Below are positions 16,972-26,409 of a DNA stretch of 29,547 nucleotides, piece after piece. How positions within the stretch are numbered: position 1 is the first letter of the stretch; each line of letters begins with the position of its first letter. The position numbers and the translations under genes are program-made. Origin of the DNA: Chloroflexota bacterium (GTDB lineage Bacteria > Chloroflexota > UBA4733); contig JAMCTA010000090.1 of NCBI GenBank assembly GCA_023381895.1, forward strand, positions 1 to 29,547, given 5' to 3'. The notes under the pieces are model-generated. The model was given only the letters and a program-made list of their open reading frames with translations. It was not told the DNA's origin and ran no database searches.

Positions 16972-17108
16972 CAGGGAAAGCCAGCACACAAATGACCCAG
17001 GACAGCCTGTAGACTCCGGCAAAGATATCGCGCAGAAAGAGTCACAGGCACGACAGCGCCTTCGGATGAACCTTCGCGGCTTCTCTCGAAGGCGAGGAGA
17101 GATGACTG

Positions 17109-19334
17109 ATGACCATCCAACCGCCTTCCCAGCCAGCGCCGGTTCAACCCACCGCCATGACATTGCGCATCTACAACACGCTCACCCGCCAAGTCGAGCC
17201 CGTCGTACCGCTGACACCAAGTCTGGTCCGGATGTATACCTGCGGGCCCACCGTCTATCGTTCAGTCCACATCGGCAACCTGCGCAGCTACCTGCTCGCC
17301 GATTGGCTCCGTCGCGTCTTTCTCCACCTCGGGCTAAGTGTGACGCACGTCAAGAACATCACCGACGTGGGTCATATGCGCCAGGAAGTGCTGGAGCGCG
17401 GGGAAGACAAGATCATCGCCGCCGCCCTCGCCGCTGGCAAAACTCCAGCCGAGATTGCGGCACACTACACTGCCGAATGGCAGGCCGATGAGGCCGCCCT
17501 CAACATCTTGCGAGCCACAGTCACACCCCGTGCCACAGAGCACGTGGCTGACATGATTCAGATCATCGAGCGGCTCCTCCGCCGAGGCCATGCCTACGAG
17601 GTCAATGGCACGATCTACTATGACGTCTCGTCCTTCCCGGCATACGGCAGGCTCTCCGGGAACCAGCTCAACTCGCTGCTCGAGGGCGTTCGCGTAGAAG
17701 CTGATCCCCACAAGCGCCAGCCGGCCGACTTCACCCTCTGGAAGCGAGCCGAGCCCGGCCGCATGCTAAAGTGGACAAGTCCCTGGGGAGATGGTTTCCC
17801 AGGCTGGCATATCGAGTGTTCCGCCATGAGCATGCGCTACCTTGGCGAGAGCTTCGATGTGCACACTGGCGGCGTCGACAACGTCTTCCCGCACCACGAA
17901 GACGAGGTCGCACAGAGCGAAGGTGCAACCGGGCAGCCCTTTGTCCGGTACTGGGTCCACGGTCAGCATCTCCTCGCCGATGATCTCAAAATGGCGAAGA
18001 GCACCGGCAACACCTACACACTGGCAGACCTCCGCGACCGGGGCTTCGCGCCGCTGGCATTTCGCTACCTCTGTCTGCTTACGCACTACCGCTCCCGCCT
18101 CAATTTCACGTTCGCGAGCCTGCGTGCCGCTGGCAAGGCCTTAGCACGAATCGAGGACGCCGTACGATCGTGGGATACCCTCCCGCGTCCCACAGAGAAC
18201 GCAGCGATGCAACAGTGGAACAGTCGCTTCTGGGCACACGTGCTCAATGACCTCAACCTGCCCGCCGCCGTCGGCACCCTCTGGCAGATGCTCCGGGCAC
18301 CCGACCTGCAGCCAGCCGAGCGGCGAGAGCTCCTGCTCCAGTGGGATGACATACTGGGACTCGGACTCGATGCCGTACAGCCCTTCGAACAGAGCAGCCT
18401 ACCCGGTGACGTCCGCTACACGGTGCAGGCTCGGGAACGGGCCCGTCACGATCGCAACTACGACACGGCAGACGAGCTGCGCCAGGCGCTGCAGCTGCAC
18501 GGCTATGCGCTTCGCGACCATCGCACCTCCACGGAGGTGCGACCGGCATTACCAGAGGGGTCGCTACGCTACTCCCGTCCGGCCGATGTCCCTAGCCTTC
18601 TCGATGAGCCCGACCGCTACGACGTTTCACTCTGTCTCCTGGTGCACAACTACCATGCCGACGTCGAGCGCTGCCTGCATAGCTTCCAGACATACGAGAG
18701 TAGGTGGCGGGTCGAATATGTGATCGTGGAAAACGCCTCCACGGATGGAACCGCTCTGTGGCTTGAAGAGTTTGCCGCCCACCGCGACAACGTGACCTTG
18801 CTGCGGGCCGATCACCGTCTCGGCGAGGCCGATGGTCGGAATCTGGCCCTCCGCCAGGCCCGTGGTCACGTCGTGGTCCTCGTCGACACCGGTGTGGAAG
18901 CGACAGGAGACTGCTTCACGCCGCTGTTCAAGGAGCTCTCCCAGCCTCGAGTGGGCGCCGCTGGCCGTTGGGGCTTCCGCACCCACGACTTGCGCCATTT
19001 CGAAGAGACATCCGAGCGCACGGTCGATGGCATCGCAGGCTACTTCTTCGCCTTCCGCCGGGCAGACCTCAGACGCACCGGCTGGCTCGACAGTAAGTAC
19101 CGCTACTACCGCAACCTCGATCTCCACTTCAGTTTTCAGTTCCTTGCTCAGGGCCTGGATCTCGTCGCCCTACCTGATCTCCCGCTCGTCATGCACGAGC
19201 ATCGCGGCTGGGAGGAGCTCAGCGAGGAGGAGCGCGACAAGCGCAGCAAGCGCAACTTCTATCGCTTCCTCAACGCCTGGCATCACCGCGAAGAACTGAC
19301 GGTCGATCACCGCCGCCCAGTGAGCCAGCGCTAG
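17109..19334 (+). CDS. cysS: Cysteinyl-tRNA synthetase fused to a GT2-type glycosyltransferase domain
   Basis: Residues about 17-478 are a complete cysteinyl-tRNA synthetase that charges tRNA-Cys. It has the HIGH motif HIGN (54-57), KMSKS-type KMAKS (294-298), zinc ligands Cys45, Cys237, His262 and Glu266, and the helical anticodon-binding part ending near [19 protein letters not shown]. Without any stop, a linker leads into residues about 503-700, which read as a GT-A family 2 glycosyltransferase: [51 protein letters not shown] and [20 protein letters not shown]. The usual DXD is replaced by [10 protein letters not shown], so catalytic competence of that half is doubtful. The start ATG 17109 has GAGGAGAG 8 nt upstream; ATG 17157 would begin at the conserved [10 protein letters not shown]. 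Confidence 0.93.
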   Translation: MTIQPPSQPAPVQPTAMTLRIYNTLTRQVEPVVPLTPSLVRMYTCGPTVYRSVHIGNLRSYLLADWLRRVFLHLGLSVTHVKNITDVGHMRQEVLERGEDKIIAAALAAGKTPAEIAAHYTAEWQADEAALNILRATVTPRATEHVADMIQIIERLLRRGHAYEVNGTIYYDVSSFPAYGRLSGNQLNSLLEGVRVEADPHKRQPADFTLWKRAEPGRMLKWTSPWGDGFPGWHIECSAMSMRYLGESFDVHTGGVDNVFPHHEDEVAQSEGATGQPFVRYWVHGQHLLADDLKMAKSTGNTYTLADLRDRGFAPLAFRYLCLLTHYRSRLNFTFASLRAAGKALARIEDAVRSWDTLPRPTENAAMQQWNSRFWAHVLNDLNLPAAVGTLWQMLRAPDLQPAERRELLLQWDDILGLGLDAVQPFEQSSLPGDVRYTVQARERARHDRNYDTADELRQALQLHGYALRDHRTSTEVRPALPEGSLRYSRPADVPSLLDEPDRYDVSLCLLVHNYHADVERCLHSFQTYESRWRVEYVIVENASTDGTALWLEEFAAHRDNVTLLRADHRLGEADGRNLALRQARGHVVVLVDTGVEATGDCFTPLFKELSQPRVGAAGRWGFRTHDLRHFEETSERTVDGIAGYFFAFRRADLRRTGWLDSKYRYYRNLDLHFSFQFLAQGLDLVALPDLPLVMHEHRGWEELSEEERDKRSKRNFYRFLNAWHHREELTVDHRRPVSQR

Positions 19335-19370
19335 CCGCGAGGCACCGCTCTGGCGGGATCACACCGCCGC

Positions 19371-19392
19371 TTCCTCTCCAGCCCGAGAGGAA
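19371..19392 (+). terminator. Possible terminator hairpin after the synthetase gene
   Basis: TTCCTCTC (19371-19378) and GAGAGGAA (19385-19392) pair perfectly over 8 bp with a 6-nt loop, 37 nt after the stop. No T-tract follows, so intrinsic termination is uncertain. Confidence 0.4.
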
Positions 19393-19417
19393 TGGCCCAG
19401 CCGTCATCACGCTACCC

Positions 19418-19447
19418 TTGACACTCACCCCACGGTATTATTAGCAA
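19418..19447 (+). promoter_or_regulatory. Possible promoter of the DUF4395/thioredoxin pair
   Basis: A consensus -35 TTGACA (19418-19423) is followed after 18 nt by TAGCAA, a weak -10 within AT-rich sequence. It lies about 110 nt before the ATG at 19555. Confidence 0.35.
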
Positions 19448-19554
19448 AGTCGATAGACTTATGAATGTTTACTATGGGGCAGCATACAGACTCAGCAGTC
19501 CGGCCGATCGCCGGAGGAGATCCGCATCATCGCTCGTCGTCAAGGAGAGACAAC

Positions 19555-20001
19555 ATGAGCAGCCATCCAGCTTCTACTGAGGTGTTCGACGTCACGGCAC
19601 GCAAGTTTCATCAGGCCGCGTCAGCGGTTCTCCTGGCAGTTGGCTTCATCCTGAGTGGAAGAGCAGAGCTTGCCCTGTTGACCATCGTTGGCATCGTGAT
19701 GCTTGCCGGCCGCTTCTGGTGGCCCGCCGATATCTTCCGCCAGCTTGTCTGGCGTGTCCTCGAGCCGGCGCACATCCTCCCCCGAATCGACCGGCAGGAA
19801 GACCACGAAACGCGCCGCGTTGCGCGCGTGCTGGGCGGTGTGCTCATCCTGATCAGCGCTATCGTGCTGGCGACAGGTGGCTCCTGGGGGTGGGTCTTCG
19901 CGGCAGCCACGGCGGTGTTGATCTTCTTCGACGCCGCATTCGACTTCTGCTTGCTGTGCTTCCTCGCCTACTGGGGCAGCCGGACATTTCGCGCAGCGTA
20001 G
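19555..20001 (+). CDS. DUF4395-like integral membrane protein
   Basis: This 148-residue protein has about four hydrophobic helices and matches the DUF4395 pattern: a short N-terminus ending in FDVTARKFHQ, a helix pair, a central charged loop with PADIFRQLVWRVLEP, and a last helix with a FDFCLLCFLAYW Cys pair. Family members often lie beside thioredoxin-like genes, as here, where the next gene starts 6 nt later. A role in membrane thiol or disulfide transfer is plausible but inferred. ATG 19555 was chosen over an upstream in-frame ATG because CAAGGAGAG lies 7 nt before it. Confidence 0.75.
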   Translation: MSSHPASTEVFDVTARKFHQAASAVLLAVGFILSGRAELALLTIVGIVMLAGRFWWPADIFRQLVWRVLEPAHILPRIDRQEDHETRRVARVLGGVLILISAIVLATGGSWGWVFAAATAVLIFFDAAFDFCLLCFLAYWGSRTFRAA

Positions 20002-20007
20002 GTAGGG

Positions 20008-20466
20008 GTGTATGAAATGGTCGAAAGAGCGCTCATCGTCACTACTGCCTTCGCAGTCCTCTTGCTCACAGCAGGACTCGTGAAGCTGCTGATCCACATC
20101 AAAGCAAACGCCGCCCGAGGGGTCGAACTGCCCTCCGAATTGAGCGAGCGTCTAGCCCAAAGAGGGGGACCGGGGGTGTTGTATTTCTATGGTTCCCACT
20201 GCGGCAGCTGTCAGCAGCAAGCAAAGATCCTCCACCGGCTTGCTGCTGAGCACGGCGTCACCGTTCTCCAGATCGACGCGACCAGGGAGAGCGCATTCGC
20301 CAGCGCCTTCTCCGTCCTCTCTGTCCCGGTGACCGTTGTGTTTGACGAGGCACTACGTGTGCAAGGCATCAATCACGGGCTCTCTCAGCACGCGGATCTG
20401 GAAGTGCAGTTAGGACTGGCCACTCACGCTGCCGAACCTCGAGGATCCCACACCGCCTGCCTATAG
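20008..20466 (+). CDS. Membrane-anchored thioredoxin-like protein with CGSC motif
   Basis: This 152-residue protein has an N-terminal membrane anchor (residues about 8-31, ALIVTTAFAVLLLTAGLVKL) and a thioredoxin fold. The redox motif is CGSC (Cys65, Cys68) in YFYGSHCGSCQQQAKIL, and the cis-proline loop is LSVPVTVVFDEA. The anchor is followed by K/R-rich residues, so the catalytic domain may face the cytoplasm, though topology is not certain from sequence. It directly follows the DUF4395-like gene and probably works with it in thiol-disulfide exchange. The start is GTG 20008, with ATG 20017 as an alternative. Confidence 0.85.
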   Translation: MYEMVERALIVTTAFAVLLLTAGLVKLLIHIKANAARGVELPSELSERLAQRGGPGVLYFYGSHCGSCQQQAKILHRLAAEHGVTVLQIDATRESAFASAFSVLSVPVTVVFDEALRVQGINHGLSQHADLEVQLGLATHAAEPRGSHTACL

Positions 20467-20550
20467 GCCAGCAGGGTCTCACTCAGTAGTGCCGGCTTCA
20501 CTAGACGAACGATGTGCCGCATCGAGCGCGCTCTAGGCGACAGTAAGGCC

Positions 20551-20808
20551 TCACGCCTCTGGCAAGTCTAGCTCCAGACTGTCCAGCGCCAGGTCGATCA
20601 GATCCTCTGCCCACACGATTTCCAGGGTGGCGCCTTCCAGCAAGGTGCCCTGCACCTCGCGGCGAAAGTGCTCGTGCAGGTGCCCGACGAGGCCGTGTCC
20701 TAGGACGCCTGTGCGTACCACCACCTTGCGCACCCGTTCAGCTTGATGTTCCTGAGCGATGGTGATAATCCGCCGCACCAGCGCTCTCATGAGGGATCGC
20801 TCGTGCAT
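20551..20808 (-). CDS. hypA: Shortened HypA/HybF-like nickel incorporation protein lacking its zinc domain
   Basis: The N-terminus [14 protein letters not shown] keeps the Met-His-Glu nickel-binding start of HypA, the protein that delivers Ni to the NiFe hydrogenase large subunit. The alpha/beta domain follows (VRKVVVRTGVLGHG, FRREVQGTLLEGATLEIVWA). Typical HypA is about 113 residues or more, with two CxxC pairs forming a zinc ribbon. Here the protein is only 85 residues and contains no Cys: after TLEIVWA it goes directly to LIDLALDSLELDLPEA, like a normal HypA C-terminus with the zinc loop removed. Its ATG overlaps the protease gene by 22 nt, and it is the last gene of the hydrogenase operon. 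Confidence 0.8.
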   Translation of the reverse strand: MHERSLMRALVRRIITIAQEHQAERVRKVVVRTGVLGHGLVGHLHEHFRREVQGTLLEGATLEIVWAEDLIDLALDSLELDLPEA

Positions 20809-21329
20809 ATCCGTAGCCTCCCTCTCATTGTCACGCGGTTCAATCGCCCGATCACCTTCCTCGCCGCACGTTCGGCTTCCTGCGAAAGCCCCTCGCCGTG
20901 CTCAAAACTGCGTCCAACGATGCCGTAGATAATGAGACGCTCTGGCAGCATCTCTAGGGCCCGGCCCAGCTCGATGGCTTCCACGATGCCAAGACCATGG
21001 CTGGAGAGAGAACGCAGGTGGCCCATCGAGGGATGCCGCTGGCTATCGAGTCGAATAATGGCCCCGGGCTCTATCTCCGCACAGACCGCGTCGATGAGGT
21101 AGGCGGCTTTCACGCCTTTCCACGCGGAAAGAAGCGCGACACTGTCGCCGGCATTCGACACCACGACTGTTGCACCATCCCATCCCGCAGCCGCTATCTG
21201 GCGGGCCACCCAAATTCCTACCCCATCGTCGCGTCGATACTCGTTGCCCACGCCAATGATGCAGATGTTCCTTTCCCTCCCCGGCCTGCCGTCTCCTGGT
21301 AAATGGACTGCCCCCACCAAGGCGCTCAA
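20787..21329 (-). CDS. NiFe hydrogenase maturation endopeptidase (HyaD/HycI family)
   Basis: This 180-residue protease removes the C-terminal extension of the hydrogenase large subunit after the NiFe site is assembled. It shows the family start [19 protein letters not shown], with Glu and Asp as nickel-sensing ligands, then [17 protein letters not shown] and [17 protein letters not shown] with the conserved His. The start is TTG 21329, overlapping the large-subunit stop as TTGA; GTG 21317 is possible. The substrate is encoded directly upstream and ends in DPCISCSTH followed by 14 extra residues, which fits this protease. Confidence 0.9.
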   Translation of the reverse strand: MSALVGAVHLPGDGRPGRERNICIIGVGNEYRRDDGVGIWVARQIAAAGWDGATVVVSNAGDSVALLSAWKGVKAAYLIDAVCAEIEPGAIIRLDSQRHPSMGHLRSLSSHGLGIVEAIELGRALEMLPERLIIYGIVGRSFEHGEGLSQEAERAARKVIGRLNRVTMRGRLRICTSDPS

Positions 21330-22645
21330 CTCTCAACCTGCTGTATGTCATCAATAGTCAAGCGCAGGAAATGGGTCGAGCAGGAAATGCAGGGATCGTA
21401 GTTACGGATGGCCTGCTCGCAGAGCCAGCTCGCTCGATCTCTCGGCATGCTCAGCACCTGAGGGGCGAACTGCCAGAGGTCATCCTCGATGCGCTTCTGG
21501 TTCTGTGCCGTTGGCGGCACGATCCGCGCATCCTCGATCAGCCCTTCTCCGTTGACCTGGTAGCGGTGGTAGAGAATTCCGCGAGGAGCTTCGCTGGCGC
21601 CATGACCCACGCCCGCCTGCACCGCATAGTCCACCCAGGGACGTTCTGGCGGCTCATAGCGATCAAGCAACCTGAGGGCTTCGTCGATCGCGTGGACGAT
21701 CTCGATGCTGCGCACGATGATGCTCTTGAAGGGATTGCGCACGGGTGGCGTCACTCCCGCCGCTCGCGCCGTCCTTTTGGCGAGAGGCGAGAGGCGGTCG
21801 AAGTTGAGATTGAACCGCGCGAGCGGTCCTACCATGTAGCTGCCCCGGCCCCTCACCGTAGCGTGCAAAGCAGTGGAATAGGGCACCTGTTGCTCGACAA
21901 AGACGTCATCGAAGTGAGTGGCAGGAACGGCGATACCCCGGTTGGATACCACATCTCCGTCCAGAATGGCATACTCGTCCGGGTGGTGGAGAGCAACGAA
22001 TTCGTAATCCCGCTCGAAGTCCGGAAACTCGAATCCGGCGACCCACGAGGCCATCTCCTGAGCGATCTCCAGCCCCTGGCGGAGCGGATCGCGCATGCTC
22101 TGCAGCTCCCGCAGGCGGGGTACAGAGTAGAAGCCGCCGATGCGCACGTTGATCGGATGGATCTCCCGCCCGCCGACCAGCGCCAGCAACTGGTTGCCGG
22201 TCTTTTTGAGCTGGAGGGCCTTGCGCACCACCTCAGGGTGATCTTTCGCCATGGGAACAACCCCGTCATAGCCGAGGAAGTCCGGGGCATGGAGCAGAGC
22301 GACGTGAAGAGTATGGCTCTCGATCCATTCGCCATAGTAGAGGAGAAGGCGCAACAAGCGTAGCTCCGGCAGCACTACCAACCCCAACAGGCTCTCCAGC
22401 GCATTGCACGCGCTCATCTGGTAGGCCACTGGGCAGATGCCGCAGATGCGCGCGGTGATGTCCGGCGCCTCGGTGTGTTGCCGTCCCCGGAGAAAGGCCT
22501 CGAAAAACCGCGGCGGCTCGTAGATGGCAAGCCGCAGCTCCTCAGGCCGGCCATCGCGGGCTTTGATGAAGAGCGCCCCCTCGCCTTCGACGCGCGCGAG
22601 CGCGTCAACCTTGATCGTCAGCGTTCGCCGCTTCGGTTGCCTCAT
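21326..22645 (-). CDS. NiFe hydrogenase large (alpha) subunit, group 3b type
   Basis: This 439-residue catalytic subunit holds the NiFe centre. The N-terminal ligand pair is in [11 protein letters not shown] (Cys68, Cys71) and the C-terminal pair in DPCISCSTH (Cys419, Cys422). The 14 residues after His425 ([14 protein letters not shown]) are the peptide removed on maturation. Other family segments are [26 protein letters not shown] and [11 protein letters not shown]. Its length and its partners (HydB-, HydG- and HydD-like proteins) point to the soluble NAD(P)-linked sulfhydrogenase group. I chose ATG 22645; GTG 22654, closer to AAGGAGG, is an alternative. The 5' end overlaps the small subunit gene by about 40 nt. 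Confidence 0.93.
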   Translation of the reverse strand: MRQPKRRTLTIKVDALARVEGEGALFIKARDGRPEELRLAIYEPPRFFEAFLRGRQHTEAPDITARICGICPVAYQMSACNALESLLGLVVLPELRLLRLLLYYGEWIESHTLHVALLHAPDFLGYDGVVPMAKDHPEVVRKALQLKKTGNQLLALVGGREIHPINVRIGGFYSVPRLRELQSMRDPLRQGLEIAQEMASWVAGFEFPDFERDYEFVALHHPDEYAILDGDVVSNRGIAVPATHFDDVFVEQQVPYSTALHATVRGRGSYMVGPLARFNLNFDRLSPLAKRTARAAGVTPPVRNPFKSIIVRSIEIVHAIDEALRLLDRYEPPERPWVDYAVQAGVGHGASEAPRGILYHRYQVNGEGLIEDARIVPPTAQNQKRIEDDLWQFAPQVLSMPRDRASWLCEQAIRNYDPCISCSTHFLRLTIDDIQQVES

Positions 22646-23420
22646 ATCGCTCACTGGCCTCCTTGAACTCGGACGCATAGGCGTTAAAGGTGCGGAATAG
22701 GTGCTTCTGTCTCGCAGGCGCCACACCCAACTGCATCAACCGGGTACTCAGACTAGCGGTGTTGGCGGTCTCCATCGGCCCAAAGCAGCCGTAGCAGCCA
22801 CGACGATGGCTGGGGCAGAGCGCCCCGCAGCCGGTCTGAGTGACCGGCCCCAAGCATGGCGTCCCCTGGGCAACCATCACGCACACAATGCCACGGCGCT
22901 TACAATCGATGCACAAGCTGTGGCGGGAGATGGCCGGGCGGCGCCCCTGCAGGAACGCGGTAATGAGCTCGAGGAGCTGCGCCTTGCTGGGCGAGCACCC
23001 CCGCAGCTCGAAGTCTACCGGCACATATGCCGACGGCGGCAAGGACTTGTCCAGAGTGCGCACGTACTCCGGCTTAGCATACACCAGTTGCATGAGCTCC
23101 CGCACGTTGGTGAAGTTCCGGAGAGCCTGGATACCTCCCGCGGTGGCGCACGCGCCGATGGCGACCAGAACCTTGCTCTGGCGGCGGATCTCCTGGATCA
23201 GGCCTACCTCGCGCGGTGTGGAGATACTCCCCTCGATGAGTGAGAGATCGTAGGGCCCTTTGACCACGGCCCGCGATGCTTCGAGAAAATGGGAGATCTC
23301 CACGGCGCCGGCGACGGCCAGCAGCTCGTCCTCGCAGTCCAGGAGCGTCAACTGACAGCCATCGCAACCGGTAAGCTTCCACACTGCTAGCTTCGGCTTC
23401 CGATAGCCTCGCTCCGGCAT
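22605..23420 (-). CDS. NiFe hydrogenase small (delta) subunit, group 3b type
   Basis: This 271-residue electron-transfer subunit carries iron-sulfur clusters from the active site outward. The proximal cluster ligands begin with [13 protein letters not shown], followed by [19 protein letters not shown] and [10 protein letters not shown]. The C-terminal part is Cys-rich ([24 protein letters not shown]) for additional clusters. It lacks a Tat signal, so the enzyme is cytoplasmic. ATG 23420 was chosen because GGGGAGGAG is 9 nt upstream; the in-frame GTG at 23429 overlaps that site. Confidence 0.93.
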   Translation of the reverse strand: MPERGYRKPKLAVWKLTGCDGCQLTLLDCEDELLAVAGAVEISHFLEASRAVVKGPYDLSLIEGSISTPREVGLIQEIRRQSKVLVAIGACATAGGIQALRNFTNVRELMQLVYAKPEYVRTLDKSLPPSAYVPVDFELRGCSPSKAQLLELITAFLQGRRPAISRHSLCIDCKRRGIVCVMVAQGTPCLGPVTQTGCGALCPSHRRGCYGCFGPMETANTASLSTRLMQLGVAPARQKHLFRTFNAYASEFKEASERYEATEAANADDQG

Positions 23421-23438
23421 CGACGTCACCTCCTCCCC

Positions 23439-24296
23439 TCAGAGCTCCCGCACCTCGAAAAGGGACCCAATCCGGCTGTAGGGAAAAACCGGTCCATGCT
23501 TGCAGATGAAGTACGGACCATACTGGCAATGGCCACAGAGGGCGAGCGCACACTTCATGTTGCGCTCCAATGAGAGATAGATGCGGTCATCGGCTACCTT
23601 CCCGCTCTGGAGCGCGCGCACGGTGAAGCGCATCATGATTTCAGGTCCGCAGATCATAGCGACGGTGTTAGCGGGATCGAAGGACTTCTCGACATAGCCG
23701 AGTAGGGCCGTCACGACCCCGACATCGCCACGCCACTCACTGTCCGCCCGATCGACGGTCACCAAGACCTCGGTATCGAGACGGCCTCGCCATCGAGTCA
23801 AATCCCGCTTATAGAGCAAATCGGCGGAGGTCCGCGCGCCGTAGAGCACGATGAAATGCCCGTACTGATCCCGGTGGGCAAGAATGTGCAGGATAGCGGG
23901 ACGCAGCGGCGCGAGTCCAAGCCCCCCGGCAACGATGACCACATCCCGCCCTTTCGCCTCTTCCAACGGCCACCCGTGCCCAAATGGGCCGCGGATGCCC
24001 ACCCAGTCACCAACCTCCAGCGCCGTCAGATGGCGGGTCACCGCGCCCACGGCGCGAATAGTGTGCTCCAGCACCTCCGGTCGATCCGTCGAGCCGCTGA
24101 TCGAAATAGGGACCTCTCCAACGCCGAACACAGACACCATGTTGAACTGCCCCGGCCGGGAGCTGAAACCATCACCGTTCTGCGGGCACAACCGGAGCGT
24201 CAGCGTATCCTTGGTCTCCCGCCGCCGGCGTACCACCGTAAACGCCGCCGGAACGAACGGGTCAGCGGCTGAAGCCGGGGCGATGCCCTGCCTCAT
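23439..24296 (-). CDS. Hydrogenase FAD/NAD(P)-binding (gamma) subunit
   Basis: This 285-residue ferredoxin-reductase-like subunit passes electrons between the hydrogenase clusters and NAD(P). The FAD-binding barrel shows RPGQFNMVSVFGVGEVPISIS, and the nucleotide-binding domain VIVAGGLGLAPLRPAI and TVAMICGPEIMMRF. The C-terminus has a Cys-rich [2Fe-2S]-type segment, MKCALALCGHCQYGPYFICK. This architecture is that of HydG/HyhG in archaeal and bacterial sulfhydrogenases. The ATG overlaps the stop of the preceding cNMP-binding gene by four bases, so the two are translationally coupled. Confidence 0.92.
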   Translation of the reverse strand: MRQGIAPASAADPFVPAAFTVVRRRRETKDTLTLRLCPQNGDGFSSRPGQFNMVSVFGVGEVPISISGSTDRPEVLEHTIRAVGAVTRHLTALEVGDWVGIRGPFGHGWPLEEAKGRDVVIVAGGLGLAPLRPAILHILAHRDQYGHFIVLYGARTSADLLYKRDLTRWRGRLDTEVLVTVDRADSEWRGDVGVVTALLGYVEKSFDPANTVAMICGPEIMMRFTVRALQSGKVADDRIYLSLERNMKCALALCGHCQYGPYFICKHGPVFPYSRIGSLFEVREL

Positions 24297-24772
24297 CGCC
24301 CCATCTCCTCCGGTAACCCGTAGACGTCAAGCAACTGGAGCCGCGCCGCCGTCAGCCGTCCGGCGACTACGACCAGGAGCTTACGTAGCAGGTGCAAGCC
24401 TAGGTAGTATTCTCTGTCGAACAGCTCACGCAGACGCTCGGCGTCCAGCACAATCGCCCGCGTCCGCTCCAGCGCCCGAGCATCGAACTCCCAGCGCTGA
24501 AACGGCACTATCCACGACCAGCCGACAGCGCTCCCTGCCCCCACCGTTTGCAGCCGCCGCGCTCCCCCACTGGGCAGGAACATCTCGATGGCAACCAGAC
24601 CGTCCACGATGAGGTAGAACGCCGTTGCTGAGCGCCCTTCTTGAATGAGGAGCTCGTCGGGCTCGTAGACCTTGACCAGCGCTATGCTCACCAGCGCCTC
24701 ACGCTGCTCATCGCTCAGCTCAGACGTGAACGGATGCCTGGCAAGGAGCTCCAGCAATATGTACCCCTGCAT
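24293..24772 (-). CDS. Cyclic nucleotide-binding domain protein in the hydrogenase operon
   Basis: This 159-residue protein consists of one Crp-type cNMP-binding domain (about residues 11-130) with no helix-turn-helix, so it is not a transcription factor. Visible features are [29 protein letters not shown] and the turn [11 protein letters not shown]. The phosphate-binding cassette is poorly conserved (no clear RSA/T triplet). It overlaps the gamma subunit by 4 nt and follows the beta subunit by 5 nt. This tight packing suggests it acts on the hydrogenase itself, perhaps as an allosteric or assembly factor. Confidence 0.85.
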   Translation of the reverse strand: MQGYILLELLARHPFTSELSDEQREALVSIALVKVYEPDELLIQEGRSATAFYLIVDGLVAIEMFLPSGGARRLQTVGAGSAVGWSWIVPFQRWEFDARALERTRAIVLDAERLRELFDREYYLGLHLLRKLLVVVAGRLTAARLQLLDVYGLPEEMGR

Positions 24773-24777
24773 AGCTT

Positions 24778-25926
24778 CTACCCTCCTTCACGACTGGTGG
24801 CACGGATCGCGGCCACCTCCTCAGTGATGTCGATACCAACCGGACACCACGTGATGCAGCGGCCACACCCCACACAGCCGGATGTGCCGAACTGGTCGAT
24901 CCAGGTGCCGAGCTTGTGGGTGAGCCACTGGCGGTAACGCGCTCGAGCGCTCTGGCGGAGAGGCTTCCCCGCCGTGTAGGTGAGCTCAGTGGTGAAGCAG
25001 GAATCCCAGTGGCGGACACGCTCGGTCACATCGCCGGTGAGGCCGGCCACGTCTTCGACAGTGAAACAGAAGCAGGTTGGGCACACCATCGTGCAATTGC
25101 CACACGTCAGACAGCGCTGTGCCACCTGATCCCAGCGCAGGTGCTCCAGATTGGCGTAGAGCAGCTCTTTGATGTCCACCGTTTCCATAGTACGCCCCAT
25201 GGCGGCGGCAGTCTCCACGACGACGCGTTCAGCAGCTTCGACATCCTCCGCTCGGGCTGGATAGTGAGGAATGCCGCCTAGGAGAGCCCCGCCCTGCTCC
25301 GTGCCGATATCGACTACGAAGCGGTGGCTCTCGGGCTCCAGCACTTCGGTCAGAGCCAGGTCGAAGCCAGACGTGGCCCGGGGCCCTGTCTTCATGGAGA
25401 CGCAGAAGCAAGTTCCACCCGCCTGTCCACAATTGACGGCGACGATGAAGACGTTCTCCCGTCGCGAGCCGTAGGAGGGATCGACGTATGGCCCGGCAGC
25501 AAAGACCTTGTCCTGGATGGCGATCGCGTGGAGATCACAGGAGCGGACGCCGATGAAGGCCAGCTTGGGTGGCATTTCCTCCGCCTCGAAGTGGAGGCCG
25601 TCGCCGTCACGCCTGGCTCGCCACAAGCGGAGATTCGGAGGGTGGAGAAACTGCTTCCAGGAGTGAGGGCTGGCAGCATAGCCGAAGACCGCCTGGTCAT
25701 CGCGTCGCTCGAGGCGGTACAATCCCCCATCCTGCTCGTCAGTCCAGCCAGTGGGGAGGTCCGCAGGAGAGACCAGCTCATCGTAGACGATGGCTCCATC
25801 ACGAATCGTGGGCCCGATAGCGCGGTAGCCACGCTGCTGCAAAGCGACCAGGAGTGTCGCTAGCTCAGGGCGCTCCACGACGACACGATCGCCCACCTGA
25901 AGAGGGCGGAGAGGCGGCTCGCCCAC
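24778..25926 (-). CDS. Hydrogenase iron-sulfur (beta) subunit, 4Fe-4S dicluster
   Basis: This 382-residue protein is the HydB/HyhB-like subunit that links the small subunit with the flavoprotein. Two 4Fe-4S motifs are plain near the C-terminus: [16 protein letters not shown] and [15 protein letters not shown]. Upstream are conserved stretches such as [24 protein letters not shown] and [14 protein letters not shown] 25926 follows AAAGGAG with 7 nt spacing. It is the first gene of a seven-gene minus-strand operon that runs to the shortened HypA. Confidence 0.93.
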   Translation of the reverse strand: MGEPPLRPLQVGDRVVVERPELATLLVALQQRGYRAIGPTIRDGAIVYDELVSPADLPTGWTDEQDGGLYRLERRDDQAVFGYAASPHSWKQFLHPPNLRLWRARRDGDGLHFEAEEMPPKLAFIGVRSCDLHAIAIQDKVFAAGPYVDPSYGSRRENVFIVAVNCGQAGGTCFCVSMKTGPRATSGFDLALTEVLEPESHRFVVDIGTEQGGALLGGIPHYPARAEDVEAAERVVVETAAAMGRTMETVDIKELLYANLEHLRWDQVAQRCLTCGNCTMVCPTCFCFTVEDVAGLTGDVTERVRHWDSCFTTELTYTAGKPLRQSARARYRQWLTHKLGTWIDQFGTSGCVGCGRCITWCPVGIDITEEVAAIRATSREGG

Positions 25927-26150
25927 AAGTCTGCTCCTTTATAATGCTAATGATATAGTGCAGCCGGATAGAATAGTCGGCAGTGCATCACCGAAAATCG
26001 AAGATCCCGACCTGCGCCATCCTGAGAGCGGTGCGTCGAGCCGGACGGGGGCAACTGGTACGATCAGCCCGAATCCTGGTCGCCCCCGCCGGATTCTCGA
26101 TACGAGCGTCACGGAGTGGCTCCTGAAGAGGAAGCGTGTGAGGTTAAGCG
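25927..26150. promoter_or_regulatory. Divergent promoter region between the hydrogenase operon and hypC
   Basis: These 224 bp separate divergent transcripts. The part next to the hydrogenase operon is unusually AT-rich (TTTATAATGCTAATGATATAG, read from 25938) and contains -10-like boxes on both strands, but no convincing -35 partner could be fixed. The remainder reads as a leader for hypC. No clear regulator site was identified. Confidence 0.45.
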
Positions 26151-26387
26151 ATGTGTATGGCTATGCTCGGGCGGGTCGTCTCCCTGGAGCCGGAAGGCGC
26201 TCGCGTCCAGATCGGCGAGCGGACCTGCCGAGCCGCGACTCTCCTGGTGCCGGACGTTGCGGTCAATGATCACGTGCTGGTAGCGGGTGGCTTGGTCATC
26301 GCTCGCCTCTCACCCGAGGAGGCCGAGATACGACGGCTGATGTTCGACCAGCTTTCCGCTCTCGCCAGGGAAACGCCATCGTCATGA
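26151..26387 (+). CDS. hypC: HypC/HybG/HupF family hydrogenase assembly chaperone
   Basis: This 78-residue chaperone helps carry the Fe(CN)2CO unit to the hydrogenase large subunit precursor. It starts MCMAMLGRVV, with the essential Cys2 exposed after Met removal. The beta-barrel continues as ARVQIGERTCRAATLLVPD and NDHVLVAGGLVIARLSPEEA, a close fit to the family and of normal length. The start is GTG 26151; the GTG codon is fixed by the invariant Cys at position 2. HypB, HypD, HypE and HypF, which would complete maturation, are not in the window. Confidence 0.92.
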   Translation: MCMAMLGRVVSLEPEGARVQIGERTCRAATLLVPDVAVNDHVLVAGGLVIARLSPEEAEIRRLMFDQLSALARETPSS

Positions 26388-26409
26388 AAAGCGGTCACGA
26401 GGTGGCTCG

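Noticed and set aside
20459..20468. Palindrome GCCTATAGGC at the end of the thioredoxin gene
   Set aside because: It is short, overlaps the stop codon, and no functional context supports it.
21371..22363. 330-codon plus-strand frame opposite the hydrogenase large subunit
   Set aside because: It is antisense to an unmistakable NiFe large subunit and its composition is that of a reverse-strand shadow.
25958..26269. Plus-strand frame across the hydrogenase/hypC divergent region
   Set aside because: It overlaps the start of hypC in another frame, lacks a ribosome site and resembles nothing known.
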